A DNA stretch of 64,000 nt from positions 62,001 to 126,000 of the forward strand of contig URAF01000004.1 of NCBI GenBank assembly GCA_900545885.1, written 5' to 3'. This DNA is from an uncultured Eubacteriales bacterium. Its GTDB lineage: Bacteria > Bacillota > Clostridia > Christensenellales > CAG-917. The position numbers and the translations under genes were made by a program. Below the pieces are notes generated by a model that saw only the letters and a program-made list of their open reading frames with translations, had not been told where the DNA came from and did not search any database. The first letter of the stretch is position 1. The number at the start of each line of letters is the position of its first letter. Of this stretch, positions 9,315 through 18,482 are shown piece by piece.

Positions 9315-11270
9315 ATGAAAAAACTAGTTTCCTTAATTCTGACGGTTGCCGTGGTTGTAGGGGCCGTTTTTGCATTGCAGGCGTGTTCGCCCGACAACAA
9401 ATCACAGGAGGAGTCTGCCGTGTTTGATTACGACTCTCTGTACAGTAGCAATCCCCGAGAACCTTATGCCGCTCCCGCCGGCGGCACCACAAACCGTGCC
9501 TCATACGGTTACACCCTGAAAGCCGAACAGGGTTACAACGATTGGAGTTATCTCTATTACAGCGGCGGCAATTACGCCGAGATGACTTACGACGGTTCGG
9601 CGGCAATGTGGCAGGGCGGCGGCGCGTCAATGAAAGACGACGTAATGTATCCCTCCGAAACTTCCGACGCAGTCCGCGGTTACGACGTGACCGCAAACGG
9701 CAGCGCAACGGTTTACGGCAATTTCAGGTGCGCGGACGGCGACTCTGCCGGCGCAACGGTTTCCGTATTCCGCAACAACACCGAAATCTATCGCGGTACG
9801 CTCGAAGCGGGCGATACCGTGGGTAAATACTTCGAAGTTTCCGACACTCTCGATGTCGGCGACAAAATCTATTTCGTAGTTAAAGGCGCGGGAGCGAAAG
9901 TGTCCTTCAATCCCGTTGTGACTTACGAAAATTCGCAGAATAAATCCCTTTACCACCTCACCACACAAGGCAAACAGTACGGCGACGTGTTCCCGTACTA
10001 CGACGAGGAGCAGGGCAAACTCTATATGGGATTTCTCTGGTCGGACAATGCTAGCGGCGGTCAGTATCACGACGCCCTCGAAATTTCCGACAATATGCTG
10101 ACGTTCACCGACGTTCCCGAAGCGGGCAACTACGATACCTGGCAGTATTACAAAGAGAACTACCGCATGCACTTCCTCTATGACTGCAACAGGTTCATCG
10201 ACCGCTCGAAATATACGTTCGGCGTGCGTGACAACTTCCTTTATTTCGACGAAGAAAATCAGCGTTATCTGCTCATTGCGGGTTGCTATTACCGCTTTGA
10301 CAGCAGCGCACAGACAAGCGACCTCGTCATTTATTCTTCGGACGACCCCTATGCGCTCAGCTGGACGCGCGAAGGCAACGTCGTCGAAGCGGGATATTCG
10401 CGCAACCTTCCCGAATGTCCTTCGCTCATGAAAATCGGCGACAGATGGTACGTCTTCGTGTCCGTGGCTTACAACACCGCGCACCAGGTCGGACCTCTCC
10501 AATACTGGACGGGCGACGCGGGCGTGGACTGCATGGACGTCGATTGGAGCGACAAAGAGTTTTCCTTCCTCGACGGCGAAGACCTTTGTGCGGCACGTGT
10601 AACGCAGGTAGGCGAAAAAGTTTATATGTGGGGCTGGATTCCCGCAACCTACGACAGAATGCCTTGGGCGCCTTGGGCGGGATACCTCAATCTGCCTCGT
10701 GAAGTCATACAGCTTCCCGACGGTTCTCTCGGCGGCAGACTTGACCCCGCGCTCACCAAACTGCTCAACTACGGCAACGTTTACACTCTCGGAATAGACA
10801 ATTACACCGTTGCAGGCGGCAACGCCGTTTTCGAAAACGGTTCGCTCAACCTCACGGGTCAGGATAACAAAGTCATACTCGGCGACGGATTCAACCGCAA
10901 CTTCATAACCTTTACCGCGGATATGAAGGACAGCAACGAAATCGGCTACTACATGGAACAGGACGGCAAGCGTTACGAAATCGTCGTACGCAAATCGGGC
11001 GGCAAACTGTATATGCAGGTGCTGTCTCCCGACGACCCCAACCACAAGACGAACAGCACGATAAAAATCAACTCCGCAAGCGACGTGTTCGATTTCAAAA
11101 TCGTGTGCGACGGCGAATTCGTGGAGTTCTTCGTCAACGACCAATATGCGCTTACGGCGCACACCGCAATGGACGGAGCGTCCTACCGTGCGGGACTCAT
11201 TTCCGACGGCAACGCGACTTTCAGTGGCGTGTCTATAAACAAACTTCTGCCTTACGGTGAAATTTGCTGA
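9315..11270 (+). CDS. GH32-like (clan GH-J) glycoside hydrolase lipoprotein
   Basis: A 651-residue secreted lipoprotein; the signal peptide ends in the lipobox LQAC (Cys near residue 24). The catalytic half reads like a five-blade GH32 propeller: YGDVFP with a candidate nucleophile D224, a VRDN motif in the place of the family's RDP (D306), and ECPSLMKIGD with the likely acid/base E367. The C-terminal half resembles the GH32 beta-sandwich. GH32 enzymes cleave beta-fructans or related fructosides; the altered motifs make the substrate uncertain. AGGAGG lies ahead of the ATG. It sits between a surface binding protein and the transporter on one side and a broken sulfatase and xylulokinase on the other. 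Confidence 0.75.
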   Translation: MKKLVSLILTVAVVVGAVFALQACSPDNKSQEESAVFDYDSLYSSNPREPYAAPAGGTTNRASYGYTLKAEQGYNDWSYLYYSGGNYAEMTYDGSAAMWQGGGASMKDDVMYPSETSDAVRGYDVTANGSATVYGNFRCADGDSAGATVSVFRNNTEIYRGTLEAGDTVGKYFEVSDTLDVGDKIYFVVKGAGAKVSFNPVVTYENSQNKSLYHLTTQGKQYGDVFPYYDEEQGKLYMGFLWSDNASGGQYHDALEISDNMLTFTDVPEAGNYDTWQYYKENYRMHFLYDCNRFIDRSKYTFGVRDNFLYFDEENQRYLLIAGCYYRFDSSAQTSDLVIYSSDDPYALSWTREGNVVEAGYSRNLPECPSLMKIGDRWYVFVSVAYNTAHQVGPLQYWTGDAGVDCMDVDWSDKEFSFLDGEDLCAARVTQVGEKVYMWGWIPATYDRMPWAPWAGYLNLPREVIQLPDGSLGGRLDPALTKLLNYGNVYTLGIDNYTVAGGNAVFENGSLNLTGQDNKVILGDGFNRNFITFTADMKDSNEIGYYMEQDGKRYEIVVRKSGGKLYMQVLSPDDPNHKTNSTIKINSASDVFDFKIVCDGEFVEFFVNDQYALTAHTAMDGASYRAGLISDGNATFSGVSINKLLPYGEIC

Positions 11271-11310
11271 CGCACGGGGAATGACAGTGTTCCCGTAAAA
11301 CGGAATGTCA

Positions 11311-11655
11311 ATGGAAAAGCCAAACATAATCGTTATCAACATAGACGACCTCGGGTACGGCGATATAGGCTGCTACGGGTCTGAACGCAACAAAACTCCC
11401 AACATCGACAAACTTGCCGAGGATATAGGCGAAACGACGGACGTTGCGGAGTAGTTCCCCGAACAGGTTGCGAAAATCACCGAAGTTGCCGACTTCTACC
11501 GCAAGGAACTCGGCGACGATTATACGGGAACAAAAAGCATAAACTGCCGCGAAAAAGGGTTTGTCAAAGAGTTCGGTTTCCGTACGCAGTACGACCCCCG
11601 ACATCCATATATGATTGCGTTGTACGACCTCGACGACGCAAAGGAGAAGAAATGA
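11311..11655 (+). pseudogene. Sulfatase remnant: N-terminus fused to C-terminus, with in-frame TAG
   Basis: From ATG 11311 the frame reads PNIIVINIDDLGYGDIGCYG, then TPNIDKLAE, which is the N-terminus of an arylsulfatase-A-type enzyme including the metal-binding Asp pair. It then jumps directly to DIGETTDVAE, a TAG stop at 11452, and FPEQVAKITEVADFY, which is how the C-terminus of these sulfatases reads. The frame then stays open to the TGA at 11653. The central few hundred residues, including the C-x-P-S-R site for formylglycine, are absent. The TAG is one base from CAG (Gln), which would fit the family. The stop overlaps the xylulokinase ATG (ATGA), so the intact ancestor was probably coupled to it. 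Confidence 0.85.
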
Positions 11656-13127
11656 ACACATATATCGGTATAGACCTCGGAACTTCCACCGTCAAAATGC
11701 TGTTGGTGGCCGCGGACGGTACAATTCTGTCTTCCGTTACCAAGGATTATCCCGTCAGCTATCCGCAGGACGGTTGGAGCGAACAGAACCCCGAAGACTG
11801 GTACACGGCGGTTCTCGCGGGGATTTCCGAGCTGCTCGAAGGGCAGGACAAAAAGGCTGTCAAAGGCATATCGGCAGGCGGACAGATGCACGGTCTTGTC
11901 GCGCTCGACGCCGACGACAACGTGGTTCGTCCCTGCATTCTCTGGAACGACGGCAGAACGGCAAAGGAAACTGAATATCTCAACACCGCAATCGGCAAGG
12001 CAAAACTTACCGAACTTACAGGCAACATCGCATTTGCGGGATTTACCGCGCCGAAAATACTTTGGCTCAAAGCCAACGAACCCGAAAACTTTGCGCGCAT
12101 TGCAAAAATAATGTTGCCCAAGGACTATATCGTCTACAAACTTTCGGGAACGTTTTCCAGCGACTTGTCCGACGCCGCGGGCACGCTGTTGCTCGATGTC
12201 AAAAACCGCAGATGGAGCGATGAAATGTGCAGTATCTGCGGAGTTTCCGAAAAAATGTTGCCCGAACTGCACGAGAGTTACGAGACGGTCGGCAAACTGA
12301 AAAGCGAACTTGCCGAAAAATTCGGACTCTGTGACGTGAAAATAATCGCAGGTGCAGGCGACAATGCGGCGGCGGCTGTCGGTACGGGTACGGTCGGCGA
12401 GGGCGGTTGCAACGTTTCTCTCGGTACGAGCGGAACGCTGTTCGTGTCGTCCGCGACTTATTCCGAAGACAAACGCAACGCATTGCACAGTTTCTGTCAC
12501 GCAGACGGCGGCTATCACCTCATGGGGTGCATTCTTTCCGCCGCGTCCTGCAACGCATGGTGGGCGGACGGTATTCTCGGCACCGACGACTATGCGAAAG
12601 AGCAGGCGGGACTCGACAAACAACTCGGCGACAACAACGTGTATTTCCTGCCTTATCTTATGGGCGAGAGAAGCCCTCACAACGACGTAAACGCACGCGG
12701 AGCGTTCATCGGCATGCGTCCCGATACAACGCGCGGACAGATGACGCTTGCGGTTATGGAAGGCGTGGCGTTTGCGCTCAAAGACTGTCTCGAAGCCGCA
12801 CGCGCAAACGGCGTTAAGGTCGAACGCATCAAAATATGCGGCGGCGGAGCAAAAAGCCCTCTGTGGCGGCAGATAATCGCGGACGTTTTCGATATGCCCG
12901 TGGACATTCCCGTGACGGAGCAGGGACCCTCTTACGGCGCGGCCATGCTTGCCATGGTCGGTTGCGGCGAATACGCCGACGTAAAGTCCGCGGCAGACGC
13001 GATAGTCAGGGTTTCCGAAACGGTTATGCCCGACAAATCGGCGGAGAAGTACCGCGAACGTTATGCGATGTTCGCAAAACTTTATCCTGCTCTGAAAGAC
13101 GTTTTCCGCGATATGAGCGGAAGATAA
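11652..13127 (+). CDS. xylB: Xylulokinase (FGGY family)
   Basis: Phosphorylates D-xylulose to xylulose 5-phosphate, feeding the pentose phosphate pathway. The protein has 491 residues, close to the usual length. Seen are the N-terminal phosphate loop DLGTSTVKM, the substrate segment GGQMHGLV, LWNDGRT, and the catalytic base region AGAGDNAA with D237, followed by the FGGY C-terminal ATPase half with GGGAKSPLW. AAGGAGA precedes the ATG, which overlaps the stop of the sulfatase remnant. No xylose isomerase is in view. Other FGGY kinases (for example ribulokinase) are less likely given the motif set. Confidence 0.88.
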   Translation: MNTYIGIDLGTSTVKMLLVAADGTILSSVTKDYPVSYPQDGWSEQNPEDWYTAVLAGISELLEGQDKKAVKGISAGGQMHGLVALDADDNVVRPCILWNDGRTAKETEYLNTAIGKAKLTELTGNIAFAGFTAPKILWLKANEPENFARIAKIMLPKDYIVYKLSGTFSSDLSDAAGTLLLDVKNRRWSDEMCSICGVSEKMLPELHESYETVGKLKSELAEKFGLCDVKIIAGAGDNAAAAVGTGTVGEGGCNVSLGTSGTLFVSSATYSEDKRNALHSFCHADGGYHLMGCILSAASCNAWWADGILGTDDYAKEQAGLDKQLGDNNVYFLPYLMGERSPHNDVNARGAFIGMRPDTTRGQMTLAVMEGVAFALKDCLEAARANGVKVERIKICGGGAKSPLWRQIIADVFDMPVDIPVTEQGPSYGAAMLAMVGCGEYADVKSAADAIVRVSETVMPDKSAEKYRERYAMFAKLYPALKDVFRDMSGR

Positions 13128-13478
13128 TCACATTGCCCATTTTCCCCTTTCGGACGATTTTTCTCCTTTTTCATCCCCAACCCGTTTCCGTCCGAAAATT
13201 CATTGCGACGCGGCTAGTTCCGCGTCATAGTTTTTTATCGGATAATTTTTGCGTGTTATTTTCGACTGCGCTTTTACCGTGTTTTGACTGCGTTATGTTT
13301 TCGGCTTTTGTTGCTTTTTTGGCGTTTTATAGGTGTCTTTTTGCACTTTTTATGCCTTTTTTCGGAAAATTTTCTTGGATGCTAGGAAAACCGATTGATT
13401 AATACGTATATACTTATTGAAATAAACAGGGTGGAGCGCGGACGTTTTGTCTTTAGCTTGAAGGTACGGCAGAAGTAA
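13128..13478. other. 351-bp T-rich gene-free spacer upstream of dnaG
   Basis: No convincing gene is present. The first 260 bases are strongly T-rich on the + strand, with many TTTT runs, and the last part holds an A/T-rich patch (TTGATTAATACG, TATACT at 13409-13414) that probably contains the dnaG operon promoter. I cannot pair a -35 with a -10 at a normal distance. No terminator hairpin for xylB was found here. Confidence 0.6.
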
Positions 13479-15248
13479 GTGGCAGGCTATCCCGAAAGAT
13501 TTCTAGAAGAACTCAAATACAAATGCGACATCGTTTCTGTGATTTCGCAGTATGTTCCTCTCGTAAAGAAGGGGAGCAAGTATTTCTGTTGCTGTCCTTT
13601 CCACAACGAAAAGACGCCGTCCATGTGCGTCAACACCGACGGGCAGTATTACCATTGTTTCGGTTGCGGCGTAAGCGGCGACGTCATAACGTTCGTTATG
13701 GAAATGGAGTCCGTCGACTACACCGACGCGGTGAAAATCCTTGCGGACAAAGCGGGAATGACGCTCCCCGAGTTCGAAGGTGACCGCGAATACAAGAAGA
13801 AAAAGGACAAACAAGCCGTCCTCAAACAGCTTATGCGTGACGCGGCGGTCTACTACCGCGCCAACCTCAAACGCGAAAAGGAAGGCAAAGAGGCGCGAGA
13901 ATATCTTGCAAGCCGCGGCATTTCGAAAGAAACCTGCGTGCGTTTCGGCATAGGTCTTTCACTCGGATACGACCAGTTGCAAGGCTATATGCGCCGCAAA
14001 GGGTATTCAATCGAAAATCTGAAAGAGTGCGGACTTGTCGTCGGCGACAGACTTTCCGACGCGTTTGCGGGGCGTATAATCGTTCCGATTATGAACGGGG
14101 CAGGCGAAGTCATCGCTTTCGGCGGAAGAATTTACCACGGCGAAAAAGACGTTGCCAAATACAAAAATTCCACCAACACGTTGCTTTTCGACAAAAGCCG
14201 TTGCGTTTACGGTATAAACTTCGTAAAAAAAGAGAAAAGGCAAAACGGGGGGTTCAAAAACCTCGTTCTCGTCGAAGGGTATATGGACGTAATCGCGCTT
14301 GCGGGTGCGGGAATATATAACGCCGTTGCGGGAATGGGCACCGCACTCACTCCCATGCAGGCACGCGAAATCAAACGTTGCGTGGATATGGTGTATGTCT
14401 GTTACGACGGCGACGCGGCGGGAAGAAAAGCCGCGGTAAGAAACGTCGAAACCCTGCTTGCGGAAGGACTGGAAGTAAAAGTCGTATCCCTTGCCGACGG
14501 ACTCGACCCCGACGACACAATCAAAAGCGAAGGCGCGGAAGGTTTCCACAAGAGATTGCAGGAAGCGTTGCCGCTTGTCGAATACAAACTCAAACTGTGC
14601 GAAGACGCATACGGACTTAGTTCCGCAAACGGCAGAGCAAAGTATGTGACCGCCGCACTCAAAGTTCTGGGCGCTGTCGCCAACAAAGCGGAAAGAGAAG
14701 TTTATCTCGGCATTGTGTCTGCAAAAAGCGGCGTTTCGGTCGAAACCCTCAACGCAACGCTTGCGGAAGCGGGCACCGTCAGACAGACCGCCGCTCCCGA
14801 AAAAAAGGTTGCGGAAAGGGAAAGCAGAACGGTAAGGGCGGCAAGGTTCGTGCTTTACGTGCTGTGCTCCAACAGAGCGTATGCCGACGCCGACATAATC
14901 AATCCCGACTGGTTTTCGTTGCCTGCGCACAAAGAGATTGTGGAGTTCGTCAAGTCACAACCCAAGGGCGCAGTCGTTGCCGGCAATCTGTTCGACCGCG
15001 GAGTGGACAAAGAGGAGCTCGGAAAAATTCTCGGTTCAAACGTTGCCGTTGACAGCGAAATGAAAGAGCGTGTGTATTATTTCGATTGTCTTAACGTCGT
15101 TGCGGACGAGTACATCGCGGGACGGCTCGAATATCTCACCGCACGCTACAAGGAACTGACCGACGCCGCGGAGCGCCGTGCCGTTCTTATGGAAATTCAA
15201 CAGTATCAGAAAAAACTCAAATCCAAGAATATCAGAGATAAAATCTGA
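13479..15248 (+). CDS. dnaG: DNA primase
   Basis: Makes RNA primers for replication together with the DnaB helicase. The protein has 589 residues, normal for DnaG. The N-terminal CHC2 zinc-binding domain is plain (CCCPFHNEKTPS, then YHCFGCGVSGD), followed by the catalytic core and TOPRIM motifs EGYMDV and YDGDAAGRKA, and a C-terminal helicase-interaction region. The start is a GTG at 13479; only a weak AAGG lies upstream. It heads the operon dnaG-rpoD-trmK-nif3-like-zinc ribbon, the macromolecular-synthesis arrangement common in Firmicutes. Confidence 0.97.
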   Translation: MAGYPERFLEELKYKCDIVSVISQYVPLVKKGSKYFCCCPFHNEKTPSMCVNTDGQYYHCFGCGVSGDVITFVMEMESVDYTDAVKILADKAGMTLPEFEGDREYKKKKDKQAVLKQLMRDAAVYYRANLKREKEGKEAREYLASRGISKETCVRFGIGLSLGYDQLQGYMRRKGYSIENLKECGLVVGDRLSDAFAGRIIVPIMNGAGEVIAFGGRIYHGEKDVAKYKNSTNTLLFDKSRCVYGINFVKKEKRQNGGFKNLVLVEGYMDVIALAGAGIYNAVAGMGTALTPMQAREIKRCVDMVYVCYDGDAAGRKAAVRNVETLLAEGLEVKVVSLADGLDPDDTIKSEGAEGFHKRLQEALPLVEYKLKLCEDAYGLSSANGRAKYVTAALKVLGAVANKAEREVYLGIVSAKSGVSVETLNATLAEAGTVRQTAAPEKKVAERESRTVRAARFVLYVLCSNRAYADADIINPDWFSLPAHKEIVEFVKSQPKGAVVAGNLFDRGVDKEELGKILGSNVAVDSEMKERVYYFDCLNVVADEYIAGRLEYLTARYKELTDAAERRAVLMEIQQYQKKLKSKNIRDKI

Positions 15249-15265
15249 TTACGCAGGAGGAAAAA

Positions 15266-16306
15266 GTGGACAGAGAACAACTGCTTAAACAAGAGATTGA
15301 GAAAATCGTTGCTCTGGGTCGTTCGAAAGGCAGTATCGCCGAGGACGACATTATGGCACGTCTCGAACATCTCAACGCCACAGCCGAGGACGTGGAAGGC
15401 GTATTCAAGGCTCTTGCCGCAGAGAACATCAACGTCGTGTCCGCAAAAGAGGACGACGACATCGACAAGATTATCGAAGGCAACTTCGACGACTCCGTCA
15501 AGATGTATCTCAAAGACATCGGCAAAGTGCCGCTGCTTTCCGCCGAAAGAGAAGTGGAACTCGCAAAGAGAATGGAAGAGGGCGACGAGGAAGCAAAACA
15601 GATACTTTCCGAAGCCAACCTCCGTCTTGTCGTATCGATTGCAAAACGTTATGTCGGACGCGGAATGCAGTTCCTCGACCTCATTCAGGAAGGCAACCTC
15701 GGTCTTATGAAAGCCGTCGAAAAGTTCGACTACACCAAAGGGTTCAAATTCTCGACCTATGCTACGTGGTGGATAAGACAGGCGATAACTCGTGCTATCG
15801 CGGATCAGGCGCGTACTATCCGTATTCCCGTGCATATGGTGGAAACCATAAACAAGCAGGTCAGGGCAACCAGACAACTTTTGCAGAAACTGGGGCGCGA
15901 ACCTACGCCCGAAGAGATTGCCGAACATCTCGGTTGCAGTGAAGAGCGCGTAAGGGAAATTCAGAAAATCGCGCAGGACCCCGTTTCGCTTGAAACGCCT
16001 ATCGGCGAAGAAGAAGACAGTCACCTCGGAGATTTCATCGAGGACAACACCGCGCTTTCTCCTTCCGACGTTGCGGAAAGCAATATGCTGAAAGAACAGC
16101 TTGTGCAGGTGCTGAACACGCTGACTCCCCGTGAGGAAAAGGTGTTGAGATTGCGTTACGGTCTCGACGACAGCCACCCCAGAACGCTGGAAGAAGTCGG
16201 CAAGGAGTTCAACGTCACGCGTGAGCGTATCAGACAGATAGAAGCAAAAGCTCTGCGCAAACTGCGTCATCCCAACAGACTGAAAAAACTCAAGGATTTC
16301 GACTGA
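15266..16306 (+). CDS. rpoD: RNA polymerase primary sigma factor (SigA/RpoD)
   Basis: Directs RNA polymerase to housekeeping promoters. The 346-residue protein has a short region 1.1 at the N-terminus, region 1.2, and region 2 with the -10 reading stretch YATWWIRQAI. Regions 3 and 4 follow, including LREEKVLRLRYGL-like sequence and the VTRERIRQIEAKAL helix-turn-helix that reads the -35. It is compact, like Firmicute SigA. The GTG start is preceded by AGGAGG five bases upstream. Its stop codon overlaps the trmK start by one base. The TTGACA/TATAAT promoters elsewhere in the window are its expected targets. Confidence 0.97.
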   Translation: MDREQLLKQEIEKIVALGRSKGSIAEDDIMARLEHLNATAEDVEGVFKALAAENINVVSAKEDDDIDKIIEGNFDDSVKMYLKDIGKVPLLSAEREVELAKRMEEGDEEAKQILSEANLRLVVSIAKRYVGRGMQFLDLIQEGNLGLMKAVEKFDYTKGFKFSTYATWWIRQAITRAIADQARTIRIPVHMVETINKQVRATRQLLQKLGREPTPEEIAEHLGCSEERVREIQKIAQDPVSLETPIGEEEDSHLGDFIEDNTALSPSDVAESNMLKEQLVQVLNTLTPREEKVLRLRYGLDDSHPRTLEEVGKEFNVTRERIRQIEAKALRKLRHPNRLKKLKDFD

Positions 16307-16971
16307 TGCCGATACGACTTGACCGCAGACTTAACGCAATAGCGTCGCTTGTGCTAGGCAAGAAGATTTGCGACGTTGGAAGCGACCACGGCAAACTTGC
16401 GTGCTATCTGGTGCAGACGGGACGGGCGGAGTGCGCAATCGCAACCGACATAAGCGCGCCCAGTCTGCAAAAAGCCGAACGGCTTGCCGCAGAACTCGGC
16501 ATTTCCGACCTTGTAACGACGCGCGTAGGCGACGGACTCGACCCCGTGACCGAAGACGACGTGGACACGGTCGTAATCGCGGGAATGGGCGGCGACCTCA
16601 TAGCCGGCATTCTCGAACGCGGCAGACAAGCGGGCAAGGACTTCGAATTCTACATACTGTCGCCCAACACGCACCCCGAACGGGTACGCGAACAGATTTG
16701 CCGAATGGGGCACACAATCGTGTACGACGGAGTTGCGGAGTGCGCGGGGAAAATCTATCCCGTCATAAAAACAATGCGGGGCGGGGAAGAGAAACTCGAC
16801 GCAATGCAACTCAGATTCGGAAAGTTTTTCCGTACGGACGAGGATTTCAAAGCTGCGGCGGAGAAGGAACTCGACAAACTCGAAGCCGTACTGAAAGGCA
16901 ATCCCAACGCCGCCAATCTGGCGGGAAGAGCGCAGCTTTTGCGCAGTGCGCTCGACGAGGTGGAAATATGA
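16306..16971 (+). CDS. trmK: tRNA (adenine(22)-N1)-methyltransferase TrmK
   Basis: Class I SAM-dependent enzyme that methylates N1 of A22 in tRNA. The 221-residue protein starts with LDRRLNAIASLV and has the SAM loop DVGSDHGKLACYL, then ATDIS and GMGGDLIAGIL, all typical of the TrmK/YqfN family. It overlaps rpoD by one base at the start and the Nif3-like gene by four bases (ATGA) at the end. The same order is found in Bacillus and many Clostridia. Confidence 0.93.
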   Translation: MPIRLDRRLNAIASLVLGKKICDVGSDHGKLACYLVQTGRAECAIATDISAPSLQKAERLAAELGISDLVTTRVGDGLDPVTEDDVDTVVIAGMGGDLIAGILERGRQAGKDFEFYILSPNTHPERVREQICRMGHTIVYDGVAECAGKIYPVIKTMRGGEEKLDAMQLRFGKFFRTDEDFKAAAEKELDKLEAVLKGNPNAANLAGRAQLLRSALDEVEI

Positions 16972-17729
16972 AAATATCCGAAACCGTACAGGCAGTCGCG
17001 GATTTTGCGCCCGTACAGCTTGCCGCCGAATGGGACAACGTAGGTTTTCTCGTCGGCGACGAAGAGCGCGAATGCACGGGTGTGGTGACCTGTCTCGACT
17101 GTACGGAAGAAGTAGTTGACAAAGCCGTTGCCGAAGGGTGCAATCTGATTGTAAGTCATCACCCGTTCATATTCAAAGGCATACGCGAACTCAACCTTTG
17201 CCGCACACAGTCGCGCGCAATCGAAAAGCTGTTCAAACACGACATCTCGGTGTATTCCGCGCACACCAACCTCGACGTCGCGGAAAACGGACTGAGTCAC
17301 AAACTCGCCGAGATGTTCGGTGGAGAGAACATAGTGCGCGAAGGGTTCGGTTGCTTTGCCGAACTGCGTCCCGTGAGTGCTAAGGAACTCGCAAAACGGG
17401 TTGCCGAAGTGCTCGGCGACAAGAGCGTCAAGGTGTGCGCACCCGACGCAACCGTCCGCAGAATTTACGTTATTTCGGGAAGCGGCGGCGGCAGCGAAGA
17501 ACTTGAAATTGCGATGAAAAGCGCAGACGCGCTGGTGACCGGAAACGTAAGACACAACGTTTTCACGGACGCGGCGCAGGAGAATTTCCCGATTGTGGAG
17601 TTCTCGCACTTTTACAGCGAAATCATATGTTGTGACGTGCTGAACGAGATTATAAAGTCCCGTTTCGGCGAATTGAAAGTCGTATCCGCACGTCAGCAAT
17701 GCCCATACAAGACTTTGGAGGAACTATGA
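16968..17729 (+). CDS. Nif3-like dinuclear metal center protein
   Basis: Member of the Nif3/YqfO/YbgI family, 253 residues; the family binds two metal ions and forms toroidal hexamers, but its biochemical role is unsettled. Seen are AAEWDNVGFLVGD at the N-terminus, SHHPFIFKG with metal-binding histidines, HTNLDVA, and the C-terminal VEFSHFYSE metal segment. This is the short form without the inserted PII-like domain found in some Firmicutes. ATG 16968 overlaps the trmK stop and its own stop overlaps the next start, so the operon is tightly coupled. Confidence 0.92.
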   Translation: MKISETVQAVADFAPVQLAAEWDNVGFLVGDEERECTGVVTCLDCTEEVVDKAVAEGCNLIVSHHPFIFKGIRELNLCRTQSRAIEKLFKHDISVYSAHTNLDVAENGLSHKLAEMFGGENIVREGFGCFAELRPVSAKELAKRVAEVLGDKSVKVCAPDATVRRIYVISGSGGGSEELEIAMKSADALVTGNVRHNVFTDAAQENFPIVEFSHFYSEIICCDVLNEIIKSRFGELKVVSARQQCPYKTLEEL

Positions 17730-18439
17730 AATTCGACACAATTCTGGAGTATCAGCGAATCGACCAGGAGCTACTCAATCTTGAAAGCGAATTCGCAAAA
17801 AGCAAGGAAAGAGCGGCGTTCGTTACCGCAAAGGCGAAGCTCGAAGCCGCAACCGACACCGTGAACAAACTTTCGCAGGAAGCATCGGATTTGCTTGCAA
17901 ATTACAACAAGTTGAACGCCCGCGCCGAAGAACTGAAAATGCGTCTTGACGAGTTTGACAGGTTCATAGGCGGCGTTGCCGACGTGAACGAAGCGGATTA
18001 TTATCTCCGTCAGATTGCGTCAATCAGCGACGAAATCGCCGCTCTCGAAAAGGACGCCGCGCGCGATTACGAGCGTATCGACGGCATTGACGCGGAGTAC
18101 AAGAAAACTTGCGAACTCGGCGTCAAAGCGTCCAAAAACTATAAAGCCGCTTGCGCGGAATACAACGCGTACGTGACCAATATGCAGCCCAAGGTTGCCG
18201 AACTCAAAGAACAGCTGTCCGCTCTCAAAAAGTCCGTTCCCACGGAGTTTATGGAAGCGTACCTGTCTTTGCGTTCCGCAAAAAAGATGCCTGCATTCGT
18301 CGTGTACAACGCCGACGCGGGTACGTGCGGACGTTGTTTTATGGAAGTGTCCGCCGACACGAAGAGCAAACTGAGAAACCCCGGCGATTATGCCGAATGT
18401 CCCAATTGCAGAAGGATTCTGTTTATTCCCGAAAACTGA
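17726..18439 (+). CDS. Zinc-ribbon coiled-coil protein (C4-type, DUF164-like)
   Basis: A 237-residue cytoplasmic protein. Most of it is a long heptad-like helical region rich in Glu, Lys, Ala and Leu, ending in a C4 zinc ribbon (CGRC, then CPNC about 25 residues later). This matches the zf-RING_7/DUF164 family, which often lies next to Nif3-like genes; a role in nucleic-acid or protein binding is assumed, not shown. ATG 17726 is chosen over an upstream in-frame ATG at 17699 because GGAGG ends four bases before it and the ATGA overlap with the Nif3-like stop is typical for this operon. Confidence 0.88.
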   Translation: MKFDTILEYQRIDQELLNLESEFAKSKERAAFVTAKAKLEAATDTVNKLSQEASDLLANYNKLNARAEELKMRLDEFDRFIGGVADVNEADYYLRQIASISDEIAALEKDAARDYERIDGIDAEYKKTCELGVKASKNYKAACAEYNAYVTNMQPKVAELKEQLSALKKSVPTEFMEAYLSLRSAKKMPAFVVYNADAGTCGRCFMEVSADTKSKLRNPGDYAECPNCRRILFIPEN

Positions 18440-18482
18440 CGACTTCCGAATCCGTGCAAAACAAAAGCTGAGAGAGGTTATT

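Noticed and set aside
6475..9708. A 1077-codon open frame on the - strand opposite the surface-protein gene
   Set aside because: It is antisense to a gene with signal peptide and clear domains, and is rich in Cys, Val and Phe in a non-protein-like way; strong codon bias on the + strand keeps the opposite frame free of stops.
12836..13402. Open frame running from xylB into the spacer
   Set aside because: Its first part is an out-of-frame reading of xylB and its end is a Phe-rich translation of T-rich DNA.
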